A stretch of 64,000 nucleotides of DNA from Pantoea allii (GCF_002307475.1 NZ_NTMH01000054.1:124001-188000); one strand, 5' to 3'; counted from the first letter of the stretch, positions 35,441-44,612 are shown. Numbers and translations are program-made. The notes: generated by a model not told the origin, from the sequence alone.

Positions 35441-35567
35441 GCGCTGCACCTGCGTTTTCGGCTCGCCGTTATTGATGATGGCGTGCGGGCGGTGCGCAAT
35501 TCAGATAGTTTTCTTTGGCTGCACGTCCTATTATCTCTGGCTCCCTTCATATGGCTGCGGAGCGTCC

Positions 35568-36146
35568 ATGTCGTTCAAGATCAACATCATCAAAGATAAG
35601 CTGCTGTCAGAGAACTGGTTTGTTCTGCGTAATATCACCTATGAGATTACCGACAACCAGGGCGAAATCGTGCGTCACAAACGCGAAGTTTACGATCGCG
35701 GCAATGGTGCCACCATTCTGCTGTATAACCGTGAAAAAAACAGTGTGGTGCTGACGCGCCAGTTCCGCATCGCCACCTATGTTAACGGTAATCAGGACGG
35801 TATGTTGATTGAGGCCTGCGCGGGCCTGCTGGATGATGATTCCCCTGAAGATTGCATTCGCAAAGAGGCCATCGAAGAGACCGGTTATGCCGTGGGAGAG
35901 GTGGAAAAACTCTACGCGGTTTACATGTCGCCGGGTGGCGTGACCGAGCTGGTGCATTTCTTTGCGGCTGAATATCACGAGTCGCTGCGTGAGAATGCGG
36001 GCGGCGGTGTCGACGATGAAGCGATCGACGTGCTGGAAATGGCTTTTCCTGATGCCATGCAGTGGGTGAAAGAAGGGCGGATTCGCGACGGCAAAACCAT
36101 TATGTTGTTGCAGCATGCGCTTATCGCCGGCTGGCTGACGCTCTGA
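35568..36146 (+). CDS. nudK: GDP-mannose pyrophosphatase NudK
   Basis: Nudix hydrolase that splits GDP-mannose into mannose 1-phosphate and GMP; 192 residues (E. coli NudK 191). The Nudix box is GLLDDDSPEDCIRKEAIEETGY in part, with KEAIEETGY as the metal-binding core, and the subgroup segment MSPGGVTELVHFF. ATG 35568 gives MSFKINIIKDKLL, matching the E. coli N terminus; GCGGAG lies upstream. It converges with the sugar-kinase operon over a hairpin. Confidence 0.95.
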   Translation: MSFKINIIKDKLLSENWFVLRNITYEITDNQGEIVRHKREVYDRGNGATILLYNREKNSVVLTRQFRIATYVNGNQDGMLIEACAGLLDDDSPEDCIRKEAIEETGYAVGEVEKLYAVYMSPGGVTELVHFFAAEYHESLRENAGGGVDDEAIDVLEMAFPDAMQWVKEGRIRDGKTIMLLQHALIAGWLTL

Positions 36147-36156
36147 TGATGTGCAG

Positions 36157-36184
36157 AGCAGATGTGCCTGGCGGCACATCTGCT
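36157..36184. terminator. Hairpin between convergent nudK and PfkB kinase
   Basis: AGCAGATGTGCC (36157-36168) and GGCACATCTGCT (36173-36184) form a perfect 12-bp stem with loop TGGC in the 44-base gap between two convergent genes. A shared terminator is likely from position and stem strength, though T-runs are lacking. Confidence 0.65.
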
Positions 36185-36190
36185 GCCGGG

Positions 36191-37150
36191 TTACGCGCAG
36201 GCCATGACGTTCCCGGCCACGCATTCGGGATGCGCCTGCAGGCGCGCCAGTGCATCGGCGTAGGAGGGCATAGCGTGGGCGGCGCCGGGTTGTTCGACGC
36301 ACAGAGAGGCAAACGCCGCCGCAAAGAGCGCGGCCTGCTCCAGAGAAACCCCTGCGGCTAACCGGGCAGCCAGCGCACCGTTAAAGGCATCGCCCGCGCC
36401 GGTGGTATCCAGTGGTGTGGCGGGAAAAACAGGAATGTGAAGCAGCTGATGCCCGTCAGACAGTAAGGCACCGGCTGTGCCAAGGGTAATAATCACCTGA
36501 CGTGCGCCTTTACGGTGAAGCGCCTCGGCGGCCTGCCGGGCACTGGCCATGTCCGTGACCTTCACGCCCGTCAGCAGCATGGCTTCGGTGCTGTTTGGCG
36601 TCAGCAGATCGACCTTCGCCAGCAGGGCATCACTGATTTTTTGAAACGGGGCCGGATTGAGGATCACAAAGGTATTTGCTGCGCGTGCGTGATCAATCAT
36701 GCGCTGAATGGCGCTCAGATTATTTTCCAACTGCACCAGCAGAATGTCCGCCGCCGCAACGGTCGGTTTACAGCGCGTAACCTCTGCGGCTGTCACGGTG
36801 AGATTGGCACCCGGATAGACGGAAATCATGTTCTCGGCGTCATTACCGGCTTCGTAAATCAACGCATTTCCGGTGGGTTTGTCTTTGCAGGTGAACAGCG
36901 TAATCGCATCAAAACCGGTTTTTTCCAGATGTCGCCGGGCAAAGAGACCAAAGTCGTCGTGTCCTACTTTGCCAATATAGTGCACCCGGGCACCGGCGCG
37001 TAGCGCGGCGGTGGCCTGATTAGCCCCTTTGCCTCCTGGCCCCATCATGCTGTGCTGTGCAATTAAGGATTCGCCCGGTAACGGAAAGCGCGTCATGCCT
37101 GCCACGATATCCAGGTTGAAGGAGCCAAACACACACACTTTGCCTTTCAT
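36191..37150 (-). CDS. PfkB-family sugar kinase (ribokinase-like)
   Basis: Cytoplasmic sugar kinase, 319 residues. Both PfkB signatures are present: GPGGKGANQATAALRAG near the N terminus and DTTGAGDAFNGALAARL near residue 255, which holds the catalytic aspartate. NLDIVAGMTRFPLPGESL and NPAPF resemble ribokinases. It is the last gene of the operon and starts with a four-base ATGA overlap with the ROK kinase. Substrate is unknown; with AlsE and a ROK kinase beside it, a pentose or allulose-type sugar is likely. The C-terminal tail is slightly longer than in E. coli RbsK (309). Confidence 0.87.
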   Translation of the reverse strand: MKGKVCVFGSFNLDIVAGMTRFPLPGESLIAQHSMMGPGGKGANQATAALRAGARVHYIGKVGHDDFGLFARRHLEKTGFDAITLFTCKDKPTGNALIYEAGNDAENMISVYPGANLTVTAAEVTRCKPTVAAADILLVQLENNLSAIQRMIDHARAANTFVILNPAPFQKISDALLAKVDLLTPNSTEAMLLTGVKVTDMASARQAAEALHRKGARQVIITLGTAGALLSDGHQLLHIPVFPATPLDTTGAGDAFNGALAARLAAGVSLEQAALFAAAFASLCVEQPGAAHAMPSYADALARLQAHPECVAGNVMACA

Positions 37151-38043
37151 TTTTCCCCTCCAAAATAGCGCTCAGCGGCCAGACAGGCACCGCGACAGCC
37201 GGTATGATCGGTCGCGTGACTGAAGACGATTTTCAAACCCTGGCGCGTCACGGGTGGACGCAGGTATTGCTGTATGGCACTGCGCAGCCGCGCCAGCGGA
37301 AAATCAGCCATCGCCAGCACGCCACCGCCCAGAATCAGGTACTCGGGATCGAGAATATTCATTTCGCTGGCGATCAGCTGGGCCAGGCGCTCGACGAACG
37401 CCAGCAGATCGGGGTGATCGCCGTGCAGGGTAAAGAGCTGCGAAATGGCGGTATCGGGCTGCTGTGATGCTGCCCAGCCGCTCAGCCAGTGACCGGATAT
37501 CAGGGTTTCGGCGCAACCCCGGTTTCCGCACGGGCAGGGCAGATCGTTGTCCGCCAGCGGAATATGGCCTAACTCGCCTGAACCCCCATGATGACCATGA
37601 TAAAACCGGCCTTCCAGCCACAGGCTGTTCCCCAGACCTGTTCCGGGATACAAGCCCACGGCATTCGCGGGTAGCCTCTCAAGCTGCAGCAGATCCCATA
37701 ACATCAGGTGGTTCACATCTTTATCCATCGCAACCGGCACGCCAAGCCGCGCACTGAGTTGCGCCACCACGGGTTGCTGATCCAGCGCCTGAATAAAGGG
37801 CAAAGAGATCACCTGCTGACGGTCACGGCTGAGAATACCGGGCAAGCCGAGCATCACGCCGTTTACCGGCTGTGTCTCCAGAGTTTCGCCGATCACGTCG
37901 CCCAGCGCGGTCAGCGCATCCGGTTGTTGTGACCAGCTGGCGGTCGGCACTTTACGAAAGCCACACCAGTTCCGGCCTTCTTCCATCAACTGCAGGCGCG
38001 TACTGGTACCGCCAATGTCAATGCCAAGCCAGCGTCGTTTCAT
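37147..38043 (-). CDS. ROK-family sugar kinase (AlsK-like)
   Basis: Sugar kinase of the ROK family, 298 residues. The ATP-binding DIGGTSTRL motif is at the N terminus, and the zinc motif CPCGNRGCAETLISG follows the glucose-family ELGHIPL segment. Best match in outline to E. coli AlsK, the D-allose kinase (LGLPGILSRDRQ, KDVNHLMLWDLL, YLGTGLGNS-like blocks). It would phosphorylate the imported sugar for the AlsE-like epimerase, whose gene overlaps upstream by ATGA. A different hexose cannot be excluded. Confidence 0.85.
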   Translation of the reverse strand: MKRRWLGIDIGGTSTRLQLMEEGRNWCGFRKVPTASWSQQPDALTALGDVIGETLETQPVNGVMLGLPGILSRDRQQVISLPFIQALDQQPVVAQLSARLGVPVAMDKDVNHLMLWDLLQLERLPANAVGLYPGTGLGNSLWLEGRFYHGHHGGSGELGHIPLADNDLPCPCGNRGCAETLISGHWLSGWAASQQPDTAISQLFTLHGDHPDLLAFVERLAQLIASEMNILDPEYLILGGGVLAMADFPLARLRSAIQQYLRPPVTRQGLKIVFSHATDHTGCRGACLAAERYFGGEK

Positions 38044-38735
38044 GCCGACTCCTGCACCAGTTCCTGCGCCGCATCAATACTGCTGCGCATCATCGTCCAG
38101 GCGGTGGTGAGATCCTCATGTATATTGAACAGACCCGAGGTGCCCACAATCAGCACTTCCGCCCCGGCCTCAAGCAGGGTGCGGTAAGTGCGCTGATTAC
38201 AGGAACCATCAATCTCAATCAGATAGCGGTAGCCGTGAGCCTGTTTTAACGCCTTGAGTGTCTGAATCTTCTCGACCATTTCCGGAATAAACGGCTGCCC
38301 GGCATAACCCGGGTCCACCGTCATCACCGTGATCTTCTCCAGCAGATGAATATAGTGGTGAATAAAGGACACCGGCGTGGCAGGGTTTAATACCACGCCC
38401 GGTTTTTTCCCCAGGCTGCGGATCTGGTTGATGACCCGGAAGGCATCACGGTTGATCGTCTCTGCGTGCGGGCAAATAAAGTCAGCCCCCGCTTTGGCCA
38501 CCGCCTCAATAAAATCAGTAGGCTGCTCAACCATCAAATGCACATCGATAGCCACCGGCGTATGCGGACGGATTTGCTCGATAAAGAACGGTGAGAGGGT
38601 GATATTTTTGACGTAGTGACCGTCCATGATATCGACATGCAGGAAGTCGGCGCGGGAGTTCAGCACAGCCAACTGCTGTTTGATCTCCATCAGGTTCATA
38701 CACATCAATGATGGGGAGATTTGAATACGCATCAT
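38040..38735 (-). CDS. AlsE-like hexulose-6-phosphate 3-epimerase
   Basis: TIM-barrel epimerase of the ribulose-phosphate 3-epimerase family, 231 residues. The sequence ISPSLMCMN, HVDIMDGHYVKNITLSPFF and particularly EIDGSCNQRTY (rather than the VDGGV of Rpe) place it with E. coli AlsE, which converts D-allulose 6-phosphate to fructose 6-phosphate. Metal-binding His/Asp residues are all present. Two adjacent ATGs (38735 and 38732) are possible; AAGGA spacing slightly favours the second. It overlaps the permease stop upstream and the ROK kinase start downstream. Confidence 0.87.
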   Translation of the reverse strand: MMRIQISPSLMCMNLMEIKQQLAVLNSRADFLHVDIMDGHYVKNITLSPFFIEQIRPHTPVAIDVHLMVEQPTDFIEAVAKAGADFICPHAETINRDAFRVINQIRSLGKKPGVVLNPATPVSFIHHYIHLLEKITVMTVDPGYAGQPFIPEMVEKIQTLKALKQAHGYRYLIEIDGSCNQRTYRTLLEAGAEVLIVGTSGLFNIHEDLTTAWTMMRSSIDAAQELVQESA

Positions 38736-39784
38736 ACTTCCTTTTTCTCAGTCAGAGGATTCAGTGCCGCGCTCAGGCGCTTGCTGCGCTTCACGTCACG
38801 GCGTGCATTCAGTCGGGCTTTGCCCTGTTTCACGGCGAGCACCACAATCAGTACCGCGCCCCACATCGCCAGGCTAACGTGCTGGCTGATATTCATCAGG
38901 TTGAAGCCGGTGGAGAGGATCTGCAGTGCAATCAGCGCCAGAACGACACCGGTAACGCGGCCAAAGCCGCCGTTGGGATCGGTGCCGCCAAGAATAATGG
39001 CCAGCACGGTCAGTAGCAGATAGGCATCGCCATAACCCATGCGCGCAGAGTTAAAGCGCGCCATCATTACCAGCCCCGCCAGGACACACAGCAGGCTGGA
39101 GATGACATAGACGAGGATGATCATGCGGTGTGTGTTGATACCGCTAAACCAGGTGGCATTGATGTTACTGCCGCCCATATAGATGCATTTACCGGCGCGG
39201 GTTTTTCCCAGGAACAGCGCCAGTAGGGCGGCGGCCAGTAAAAACACCCACAGCGGCAGCGGAACACCCAGCAACGTATCGGAGCCCAGGGCGCGCACGA
39301 CCGGCGGCATGCCGCTCACCGCCGCCCCTTTTGTCAGCCAGATGCCGATGCCGTTGAGCGTGATCATGGTCGCGAGCGTCACCAGAATAGGATGCGCGCC
39401 GATGCGCGTGACCATCACGCCGGTAATCAGACCGATGAGTGCCGCAATGACTATCGCCCCCAGCATCGCCAGCAGTAACCAGCCCAGTTGCTGGCCGGTT
39501 CCCGCGCCGTCCGGCAACATGCTCAGTAGCACCCAGGCGATGAATAAGCTGGTCAGGTTGGCGGTCGTAATAATGGCCAGGTTTAATCCCCCGCTCAGAA
39601 TGGCAATAAACATCGCCAGAGTAAGCAAGCCCAGCTCAGGCAGTTGAAAGGCCATGCTGAGAAAGGTGGAATCGGTAAAGAAACGACCGGGCAACAGGAT
39701 GCTGAACAGCGCCAGCGCAAACGCGATGAGCAGCAGCAGGCCGGTATTGGTGCCGTCAGGTTTTAACGTCAATAAAGGTTTCAT
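38732..39784 (-). CDS. Sugar ABC importer permease 2 (RbsC/YjfF-type)
   Basis: Inner-membrane permease of the branched-chain/ribose (CUT2) type, 350 residues, with about ten hydrophobic helices. Segments GLLTLAMFIAILSGGLNLAIITTANL and AIILGGTDPNGGFGRVTGVVLALI are diagnostic. ATG 39784 has GGGAG eight bases upstream; an alternative start at 39799 would form a TGATG overlap with the preceding stop. It pairs with the next permease upstream, like the two permeases of the YtfQRT-YjfF or AI-2/rhamnose importers, unlike the single permease of E. coli AlsBAC. Confidence 0.87.
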   Translation of the reverse strand: MKPLLTLKPDGTNTGLLLLIAFALALFSILLPGRFFTDSTFLSMAFQLPELGLLTLAMFIAILSGGLNLAIITTANLTSLFIAWVLLSMLPDGAGTGQQLGWLLLAMLGAIVIAALIGLITGVMVTRIGAHPILVTLATMITLNGIGIWLTKGAAVSGMPPVVRALGSDTLLGVPLPLWVFLLAAALLALFLGKTRAGKCIYMGGSNINATWFSGINTHRMIILVYVISSLLCVLAGLVMMARFNSARMGYGDAYLLLTVLAIILGGTDPNGGFGRVTGVVLALIALQILSTGFNLMNISQHVSLAMWGAVLIVVLAVKQGKARLNARRDVKRSKRLSAALNPLTEKKEV

Positions 39785-39798
39785 AGGGGGTTCTCCCA

Positions 39799-40788
39799 TC
39801 AGACAAAGCTGACGTCAGTCTCTTTGCGTTTTTTATAGTGAGTAACGGCGATGGCGATCATGATGACCCCGCCGACCACGATGTTCATGAAGTAGTTGGA
39901 GACACCAAGCAGGTTGAGACCGTTCTTCAAAATGGCGATCAGGAAAACCCCCATTAAGGTGCCGCTGACCGAGCCTTTTCCCCCCATCAGGCTGGCACCA
40001 CCCAGTACGGTGGCAGCCAGCACATCCAGTTCACCGCCCACCAGCGCGTTCGGCACCACTTCACCCATGCGGTAAACCTGTACCAACCCGCCAATCGCTG
40101 CCATCGCACCCAACCAGCCATAGGCAAACAGGTGGATCAGGCCGACGCGAATCCCGATGCGCCGAGCGGACTCTGCGTCACCGCCGACGGCATAAAGCTG
40201 GCGGCCTAAGTGGGTTTTATTGAGTAACACGGCGGTCAGGGTGGCGATGATCAGCAGGATGAGCAGCGGCAGGCCAAGCTGAAACGTCTGGCCTTGCCAC
40301 GTAAACGGCAGCACGTTGCGTAAGGTGATCCACCAGTCGGGTAACTGATAGAGGCTGCGTCCGCCGGTTAACCACATCAGCAGGCCAAACAACAGCGACT
40401 GCATACTGATGGTGATAATGATGGAAACGACCCGCAGCCAGGTGATGAGCCAGGCATTGATCACCCCGAACAGGGTGCCGCAGGCAATGGCCAGGATAAT
40501 GCTCAGCAGTGCGTTATCAAACTGATAGTGCACAAACAGGGCGGCGATAAAGTACTGCACCACCGAGGCGACGGCAGCAAAGGAGATATCAATGCCGCCG
40601 GTGACCAGCACCACAAACAGCCCCAGCGCAAAGATGCCGGTTACCGCATAGCTTTCGGCTAAATCCAGCAGGTTTTGCACGCTGAGGAACTGGTCGCTGG
40701 TCAGTGAGAAAACCACAATAAACAGCAGTAAAACCCAGGTCAGCCAGCCCTGACTGGAGTGAGGACGTAAGCGGGATAAGTCAGGCAT
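39799..40788 (-). CDS. Sugar ABC importer permease 1 (RbsC-type)
   Basis: CUT2-type inner-membrane permease, 329 residues. It contains the signature GLFVVLVTGGIDISFAAVASV and AATVLGGASLMGGKGSVSGTLMGVFLI. The start overlaps the ATPase gene end by eight bases. Together with its neighbour it forms the transmembrane pathway of the importer. Confidence 0.88.
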   Translation of the reverse strand: MPDLSRLRPHSSQGWLTWVLLLFIVVFSLTSDQFLSVQNLLDLAESYAVTGIFALGLFVVLVTGGIDISFAAVASVVQYFIAALFVHYQFDNALLSIILAIACGTLFGVINAWLITWLRVVSIIITISMQSLLFGLLMWLTGGRSLYQLPDWWITLRNVLPFTWQGQTFQLGLPLLILLIIATLTAVLLNKTHLGRQLYAVGGDAESARRIGIRVGLIHLFAYGWLGAMAAIGGLVQVYRMGEVVPNALVGGELDVLAATVLGGASLMGGKGSVSGTLMGVFLIAILKNGLNLLGVSNYFMNIVVGGVIMIAIAVTHYKKRKETDVSFV

Positions 40789-42286
40789 TGATCACCTCTG
40801 CAAGTTGCTGTTGCTCAACGCTGTCGGGCTGGTATTCGGCATGGATCGTGCCGTCGCGGAAATGCAAAATGCGGTCACAGTTGTGCCAGACCTCAGGGAC
40901 CTCGTCGGAAATCAACATAATCGACAAGCCTTCACGCGCCAGCTCGTGGATCAACTGGTAAATACTGGCTTTCGCCCCGACATCCACGCCGACAGTGGGC
41001 GAATCAAGAATTAACAGACGAGGCTGAGTGAGCACCCACTTGGCTAAAACGATCTTTTGCTGATTGCCGCCGGAAAGCGTGGCGATCGCCTGCTCAGGGT
41101 CGGCAACCCGGACGCCCAGTTGCTGAATCCACTGCAGGATCAGCCTGTTCTTGCGGTATTCATCAATCAGGTGAAAGCGGTTTTGCAGTTTGTCGAGGAT
41201 GGGTAAAACCATGTTATCGGCCACCGACTGTTGCTGAACCAGCCCCAGCGTCAGGCGGTCCTCTGACACATAGCCAATACCGGCTTTGATCGCGTCTTCA
41301 TGGCTGCGAAAGCGCACCGGTTTCGTGTCCAGCCAGATCTTGCCGCTGTCAGGCCGGGTCATACCAAACAGCGACAGGGCCAGCTCGGTACGGCCTGAAC
41401 CCAGCAGGCCACAGAGCCCCAGCACTTCGCCTTCATACAAACGAAAATTCACGTCGTGGTACTGTCCGTTACGGCTGAGATCCTCCACCTCCAGCAGCAC
41501 CCGATCGCGCTTGCGCGTTGGATTTTTTAACGGATATTCCAGCTTCTGTCCGGTCATCAGCTCCGTCAGGCGGTGCGGCGTCATCTCCTGCGCTGGAAAG
41601 CTGCCAATCTTGCGACCATCGCGAATGACCGTGACCCGATCCGAGATCTCCAGCACTTCATCCAGACGATGGCTGACAAACACCACACAGATGTTCTTCT
41701 GCTTGAGATAGCGCACCGTGCGCAACAGCTGATTCACTTCCGTGCGGGTAAGTGAGGCGGTAGGTTCATCCATGATCACCAGCCGGGCATCGGCAACCAG
41801 GGCACGACAGATAGCCACCTGTTGCCGCTGGGCGATAGAGAGATGCGCCACTTTTTCGTTAAGATCGAGCGTGAATTGCAGCTCCTCGACAACGCGCCGG
41901 GCGCTGTCAAACAGCGTCTTACGCTGGTGCCAGCCGAACAGGCCACGCAGGTTGTGTTCAAACGCGATATTTTCAGCCACGCTCAGGTTGGGGAACAGGG
42001 ACAGGTCCTGATAGATCACCTGTATGCCAAAGTCCCTGGCCTGCTGTGTCGAGAGGCGAGGCACGATTTCCCCGTCGCCCAGGCGGATCTCGCTGCCGCT
42101 GTCCGGCGCATGTACGCCGGACATCACCTTGATCAGCGTGCTTTTGCCACAGCCATTCGTCCCGGCAAGGCAGTGCACTTCACCGGCCAGCAGCGTCAGC
42201 GACATATCGCTCAACGCGCGATGACCGCCAAAGGTTTTCGACAACCTGTTCAGGGTGACGAGCGTTTGTGGTGCGACAGGTTCCAT
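40781..42286 (-). CDS. Sugar ABC importer double ATPase (RbsA-type)
   Basis: Fused two-domain ATPase of the CUT2 family, 501 residues. The first domain has Walker A GTNGCGKST, signature LSIAQRQQ and Walker B LVIMDEPTASL. The second domain, as is usual in RbsA-type proteins, has a degenerate Walker A (GLLGSGRTEL) but an intact LSGGNQQK signature and LLILDSPTVGVD. ATG 42286 is preferred; a GTG three bases upstream overlaps the binding-protein stop (TAGTG). The serine in DSPT replaces the usual glutamate of DEPT in the second domain. Confidence 0.9.
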   Translation of the reverse strand: MEPVAPQTLVTLNRLSKTFGGHRALSDMSLTLLAGEVHCLAGTNGCGKSTLIKVMSGVHAPDSGSEIRLGDGEIVPRLSTQQARDFGIQVIYQDLSLFPNLSVAENIAFEHNLRGLFGWHQRKTLFDSARRVVEELQFTLDLNEKVAHLSIAQRQQVAICRALVADARLVIMDEPTASLTRTEVNQLLRTVRYLKQKNICVVFVSHRLDEVLEISDRVTVIRDGRKIGSFPAQEMTPHRLTELMTGQKLEYPLKNPTRKRDRVLLEVEDLSRNGQYHDVNFRLYEGEVLGLCGLLGSGRTELALSLFGMTRPDSGKIWLDTKPVRFRSHEDAIKAGIGYVSEDRLTLGLVQQQSVADNMVLPILDKLQNRFHLIDEYRKNRLILQWIQQLGVRVADPEQAIATLSGGNQQKIVLAKWVLTQPRLLILDSPTVGVDVGAKASIYQLIHELAREGLSIMLISDEVPEVWHNCDRILHFRDGTIHAEYQPDSVEQQQLAEVINA

Positions 42287-42288
42287 CA

Positions 42289-43269
42289 CTACAGCCCCAG
42301 CTTAATCAGTTTCGGCAGGTTGGCTTTATCCAGGCTTTCGGTGTTGTTGCCCAGAATGGTGTGCGTGGTTTCATCCACCCGCACCTTGCCTAATCCTTCA
42401 ATGGTCATGCCATCTTTAATTGGCGTGTTCTTCTCCATCATCTCGGCAAGACGGACAAACACTTCTCCGGCGGTATGCGGATTCCAGATATAGCCACCTT
42501 TAATGGCCCCCCGGTTGACGAGCTGCGCGCCCTGGCCCGGACTGAATGCGCCAATGACGCAGACCTGGTTACTCTTGTTGCGGTTCATCACCGCCCGGCC
42601 TGCGCCGATAGGGCCCTGAGAACCAAAGGCCAGAATCCCTTTGAGATCCGGATACCTGGACATCAGCTCATTGGTTGTACGGATGGAATCATCCAGCGAT
42701 TCCCCCACGCCAAATTTGTCAGTGACTAATTGCATTTTTGGGTAATGCTGCTTTTGATATTCCAGCGCGGCGTCGGTCCACTGCTGGTGGAGCGGCACCG
42801 TCAGGCTGCCAACGTACATCGCGTATTGGCCTTCATCGTGCATACAGGCTGCCAGCGCTTTCATATGGTTGATGCCATGGGTAGTTGCATCCACCAACTC
42901 AAAGTCCCAGTTGGCAAACTTCTGGCCCGGCGACTCGTGGGTAATCACTTTGATGCCCGCATTACGGGCGCGCTGCAAAACGGGTTCCAGCACCTTGGGA
43001 TCGTTCGGCACCACGCCAATGATGTCCACTTTCTGCGCAATCAAATCCTCAATGGCCCGCACCTGTAAGGCGGGGTCGGCTGCGGTGGGCCCGACCATCC
43101 ACGCATCGATCCCACTTTTCGCCGCTTCACTTTTTATCCCGGCCTCCATGGCGTTAAACCACGGAATGCCGCCAATTTTCACCACGATCCCCATTCGTAT
43201 TTTTTCTGCTGCCTGGGCCTGGAATGCAAATAACGCGATCAGGGTGCAGGCGATAAGCTGTTTTTTCAT
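42289..43269 (-). CDS. Sugar ABC importer periplasmic binding protein
   Basis: Secreted binding protein, 326 residues. Signal peptide MKKQLIACTLIALFAFQAQA, then a type I periplasmic-binding fold (IRMGIVVKIGGIPWFNAMEAGIKSEA). It resembles the LsrB/RhaS group (AI-2 and rhamnose binding proteins) more than RbsB: VGPTAADPALQVRAIEDLIAQKVDIIGVVPNDP. Automatic annotation as AI-2 binding protein is likely but the operon enzymes (AlsE, ROK, PfkB) argue for a sugar. The DeoR regulator gene ends 11 bases upstream. Confidence 0.87.
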   Translation of the reverse strand: MKKQLIACTLIALFAFQAQAAEKIRMGIVVKIGGIPWFNAMEAGIKSEAAKSGIDAWMVGPTAADPALQVRAIEDLIAQKVDIIGVVPNDPKVLEPVLQRARNAGIKVITHESPGQKFANWDFELVDATTHGINHMKALAACMHDEGQYAMYVGSLTVPLHQQWTDAALEYQKQHYPKMQLVTDKFGVGESLDDSIRTTNELMSRYPDLKGILAFGSQGPIGAGRAVMNRNKSNQVCVIGAFSPGQGAQLVNRGAIKGGYIWNPHTAGEVFVRLAEMMEKNTPIKDGMTIEGLGKVRVDETTHTILGNNTESLDKANLPKLIKLGL

Positions 43270-43280
43270 AGCGACTCCAT

Positions 43281-44111
43281 TTAATTATTCATAAGCTGTA
43301 CGGACTGAGGGCGTTGCGAACAGTCGATAATATTTACCCCGTTCCACGCCAGTTCCTGTTCCAGTTCTTTATCTTTTAATTGGTCAGTAATGAGAAAATC
43401 CACATCACGGTAATGGCAAACACGCGCGAATGAGGGCCGAAGAAACTTAGAGCTGTCCATTAATAAATGTTTTCGTTCTGCTGCCAGAATGAGCTGTTGT
43501 TTTAAATGTGCATTACGTTCATTCCCTTCGCGTAAATAACCGTCATTGCCCAGACTGCTACAGGAAAAAAAGATTTTATTTATTTGAAACTCTTTTAAGG
43601 GTTGTTCAGTCACGATGCCGTGAAAATCTTCATAGCGATCGGAATATTCTCCGCCCAGGCAGATCGTGCGAATACTGCTGCGCGCCGCCAGCGTCTGCAC
43701 AATGCGCAGAGAATTGGTTAATACCGTTAATTCTATATCGGGTAATTGTCGGGCCAGATAAAAACAGGTGGTACTGCTGTCGAGTAATATACAGTCACCC
43801 ACGCTAATAAATCCCAGTGCCCGTTTGGCAATAGCCATTTTGGCATCAACATGTTCATTAATTCGCTGGCGAAAAGATAATTCATATTCATTAATGCCAC
43901 GATTATTTATTTGTATAGCCGCATTATATTGTTTAACCGGGACTGCACCGCCATGACTTCGCTGTAATATGCCTTTCTTTTCCAGTTGCGCTAAGTCCCG
44001 ACGAATCGTTTCCTGCGAAACCTGACACAATGCGGTAAGTTCCGCGACAATGACACGTCCATTACGCATTAATTCATCAATAATTCTCTGCTGGCGTTCA
44101 ATCGGCAACAT
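43281..44111 (-). CDS. DeoR-family transcriptional regulator
   Basis: Sugar-operon repressor, 276 residues. N-terminal DeoR helix-turn-helix: RQQRIIDELMRNGRVIVAELTALCQVSQETIRRDLAQLEKKG in part, followed by the QRSHGGAV hinge; the C-terminal DeoRC domain binds a phosphorylated sugar (DSSTTCFYLARQL; SSLGNDGY). It is the first gene of the reverse-strand operon and is probably co-transcribed with it, so it may regulate itself. The effector is expected to be a sugar phosphate made by the operon kinases. Confidence 0.88.
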   Translation of the reverse strand: MLPIERQQRIIDELMRNGRVIVAELTALCQVSQETIRRDLAQLEKKGILQRSHGGAVPVKQYNAAIQINNRGINEYELSFRQRINEHVDAKMAIAKRALGFISVGDCILLDSSTTCFYLARQLPDIELTVLTNSLRIVQTLAARSSIRTICLGGEYSDRYEDFHGIVTEQPLKEFQINKIFFSCSSLGNDGYLREGNERNAHLKQQLILAAERKHLLMDSSKFLRPSFARVCHYRDVDFLITDQLKDKELEQELAWNGVNIIDCSQRPQSVQLMNN

Positions 44112-44612
44112 GCTGGCCTCCGAGGGTTATAAAGTACTGGAAGGCGCGCGGCAAAAATGTGGCCTGAGCGTGGGTACGCAGGACGCTATTTTCACGGCGC
44201 ACATAAAGAGATATTTGTTGGGTTTTTATGAAACGGGATGTAATCGTTATTATTAAAAAGTGATGCTGATCACCTTATAAGGGCTTTTTAACCTGAGAAG
44301 AATCTGTTGATAACCTTTTATGTTTAATCTTGTGACGACTATATCATGCCTGTTTTTGACCGTTTATGTGTATTTGACCGATTGCGCGGGCGGGAATGTC
44401 CGACGAATCCGATTGAGCGACGCGGGGTGAATCAGCATGATAAATATTCTGCAGACTTTATTGCACTTCTCTTGTCATAAAGCGGATGTTTTTTAGACGG
44501 TTAGCTGCGCTTGCTGAGCACTTCACAGAATGCGGCCTTCGTGACGTGCGCGATTGCGCTATCATCTTCCACTCAAAGAAGTTGGGGCTGGTTTTTCTTA
44601 ATGTGGTATGGG
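44112..44612. other. About 500-base intergenic region upstream of the sugar operon and ypfG
   Basis: No gene recognised. It contains the promoters of the leftward sugar operon and rightward ypfG and is AT-rich between about 44200 and 44350. A CRP-like site lies at 44259-44274. The ypfG frame is open upstream to 44511, but that extension lacks family similarity. Confidence 0.6.
44259..44274. promoter_or_regulatory. Candidate CRP site upstream of the sugar operon
   Basis: AGTGATGCTGATCACC contains GTGA-N6-TCAC, eight of the ten core CRP positions, with perfect symmetry of the inner arms. It lies about 150 bases upstream of the DeoR start, in a region shared with ypfG. Catabolite control of a sugar operon is expected. 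Confidence 0.45.

Noticed and set aside
42289..43269. Binding protein as part of an AI-2 (Lsr) system
   Set aside because: No LsrK, LsrF or LsrG enzymes are present; epimerase and sugar kinases point to a sugar.
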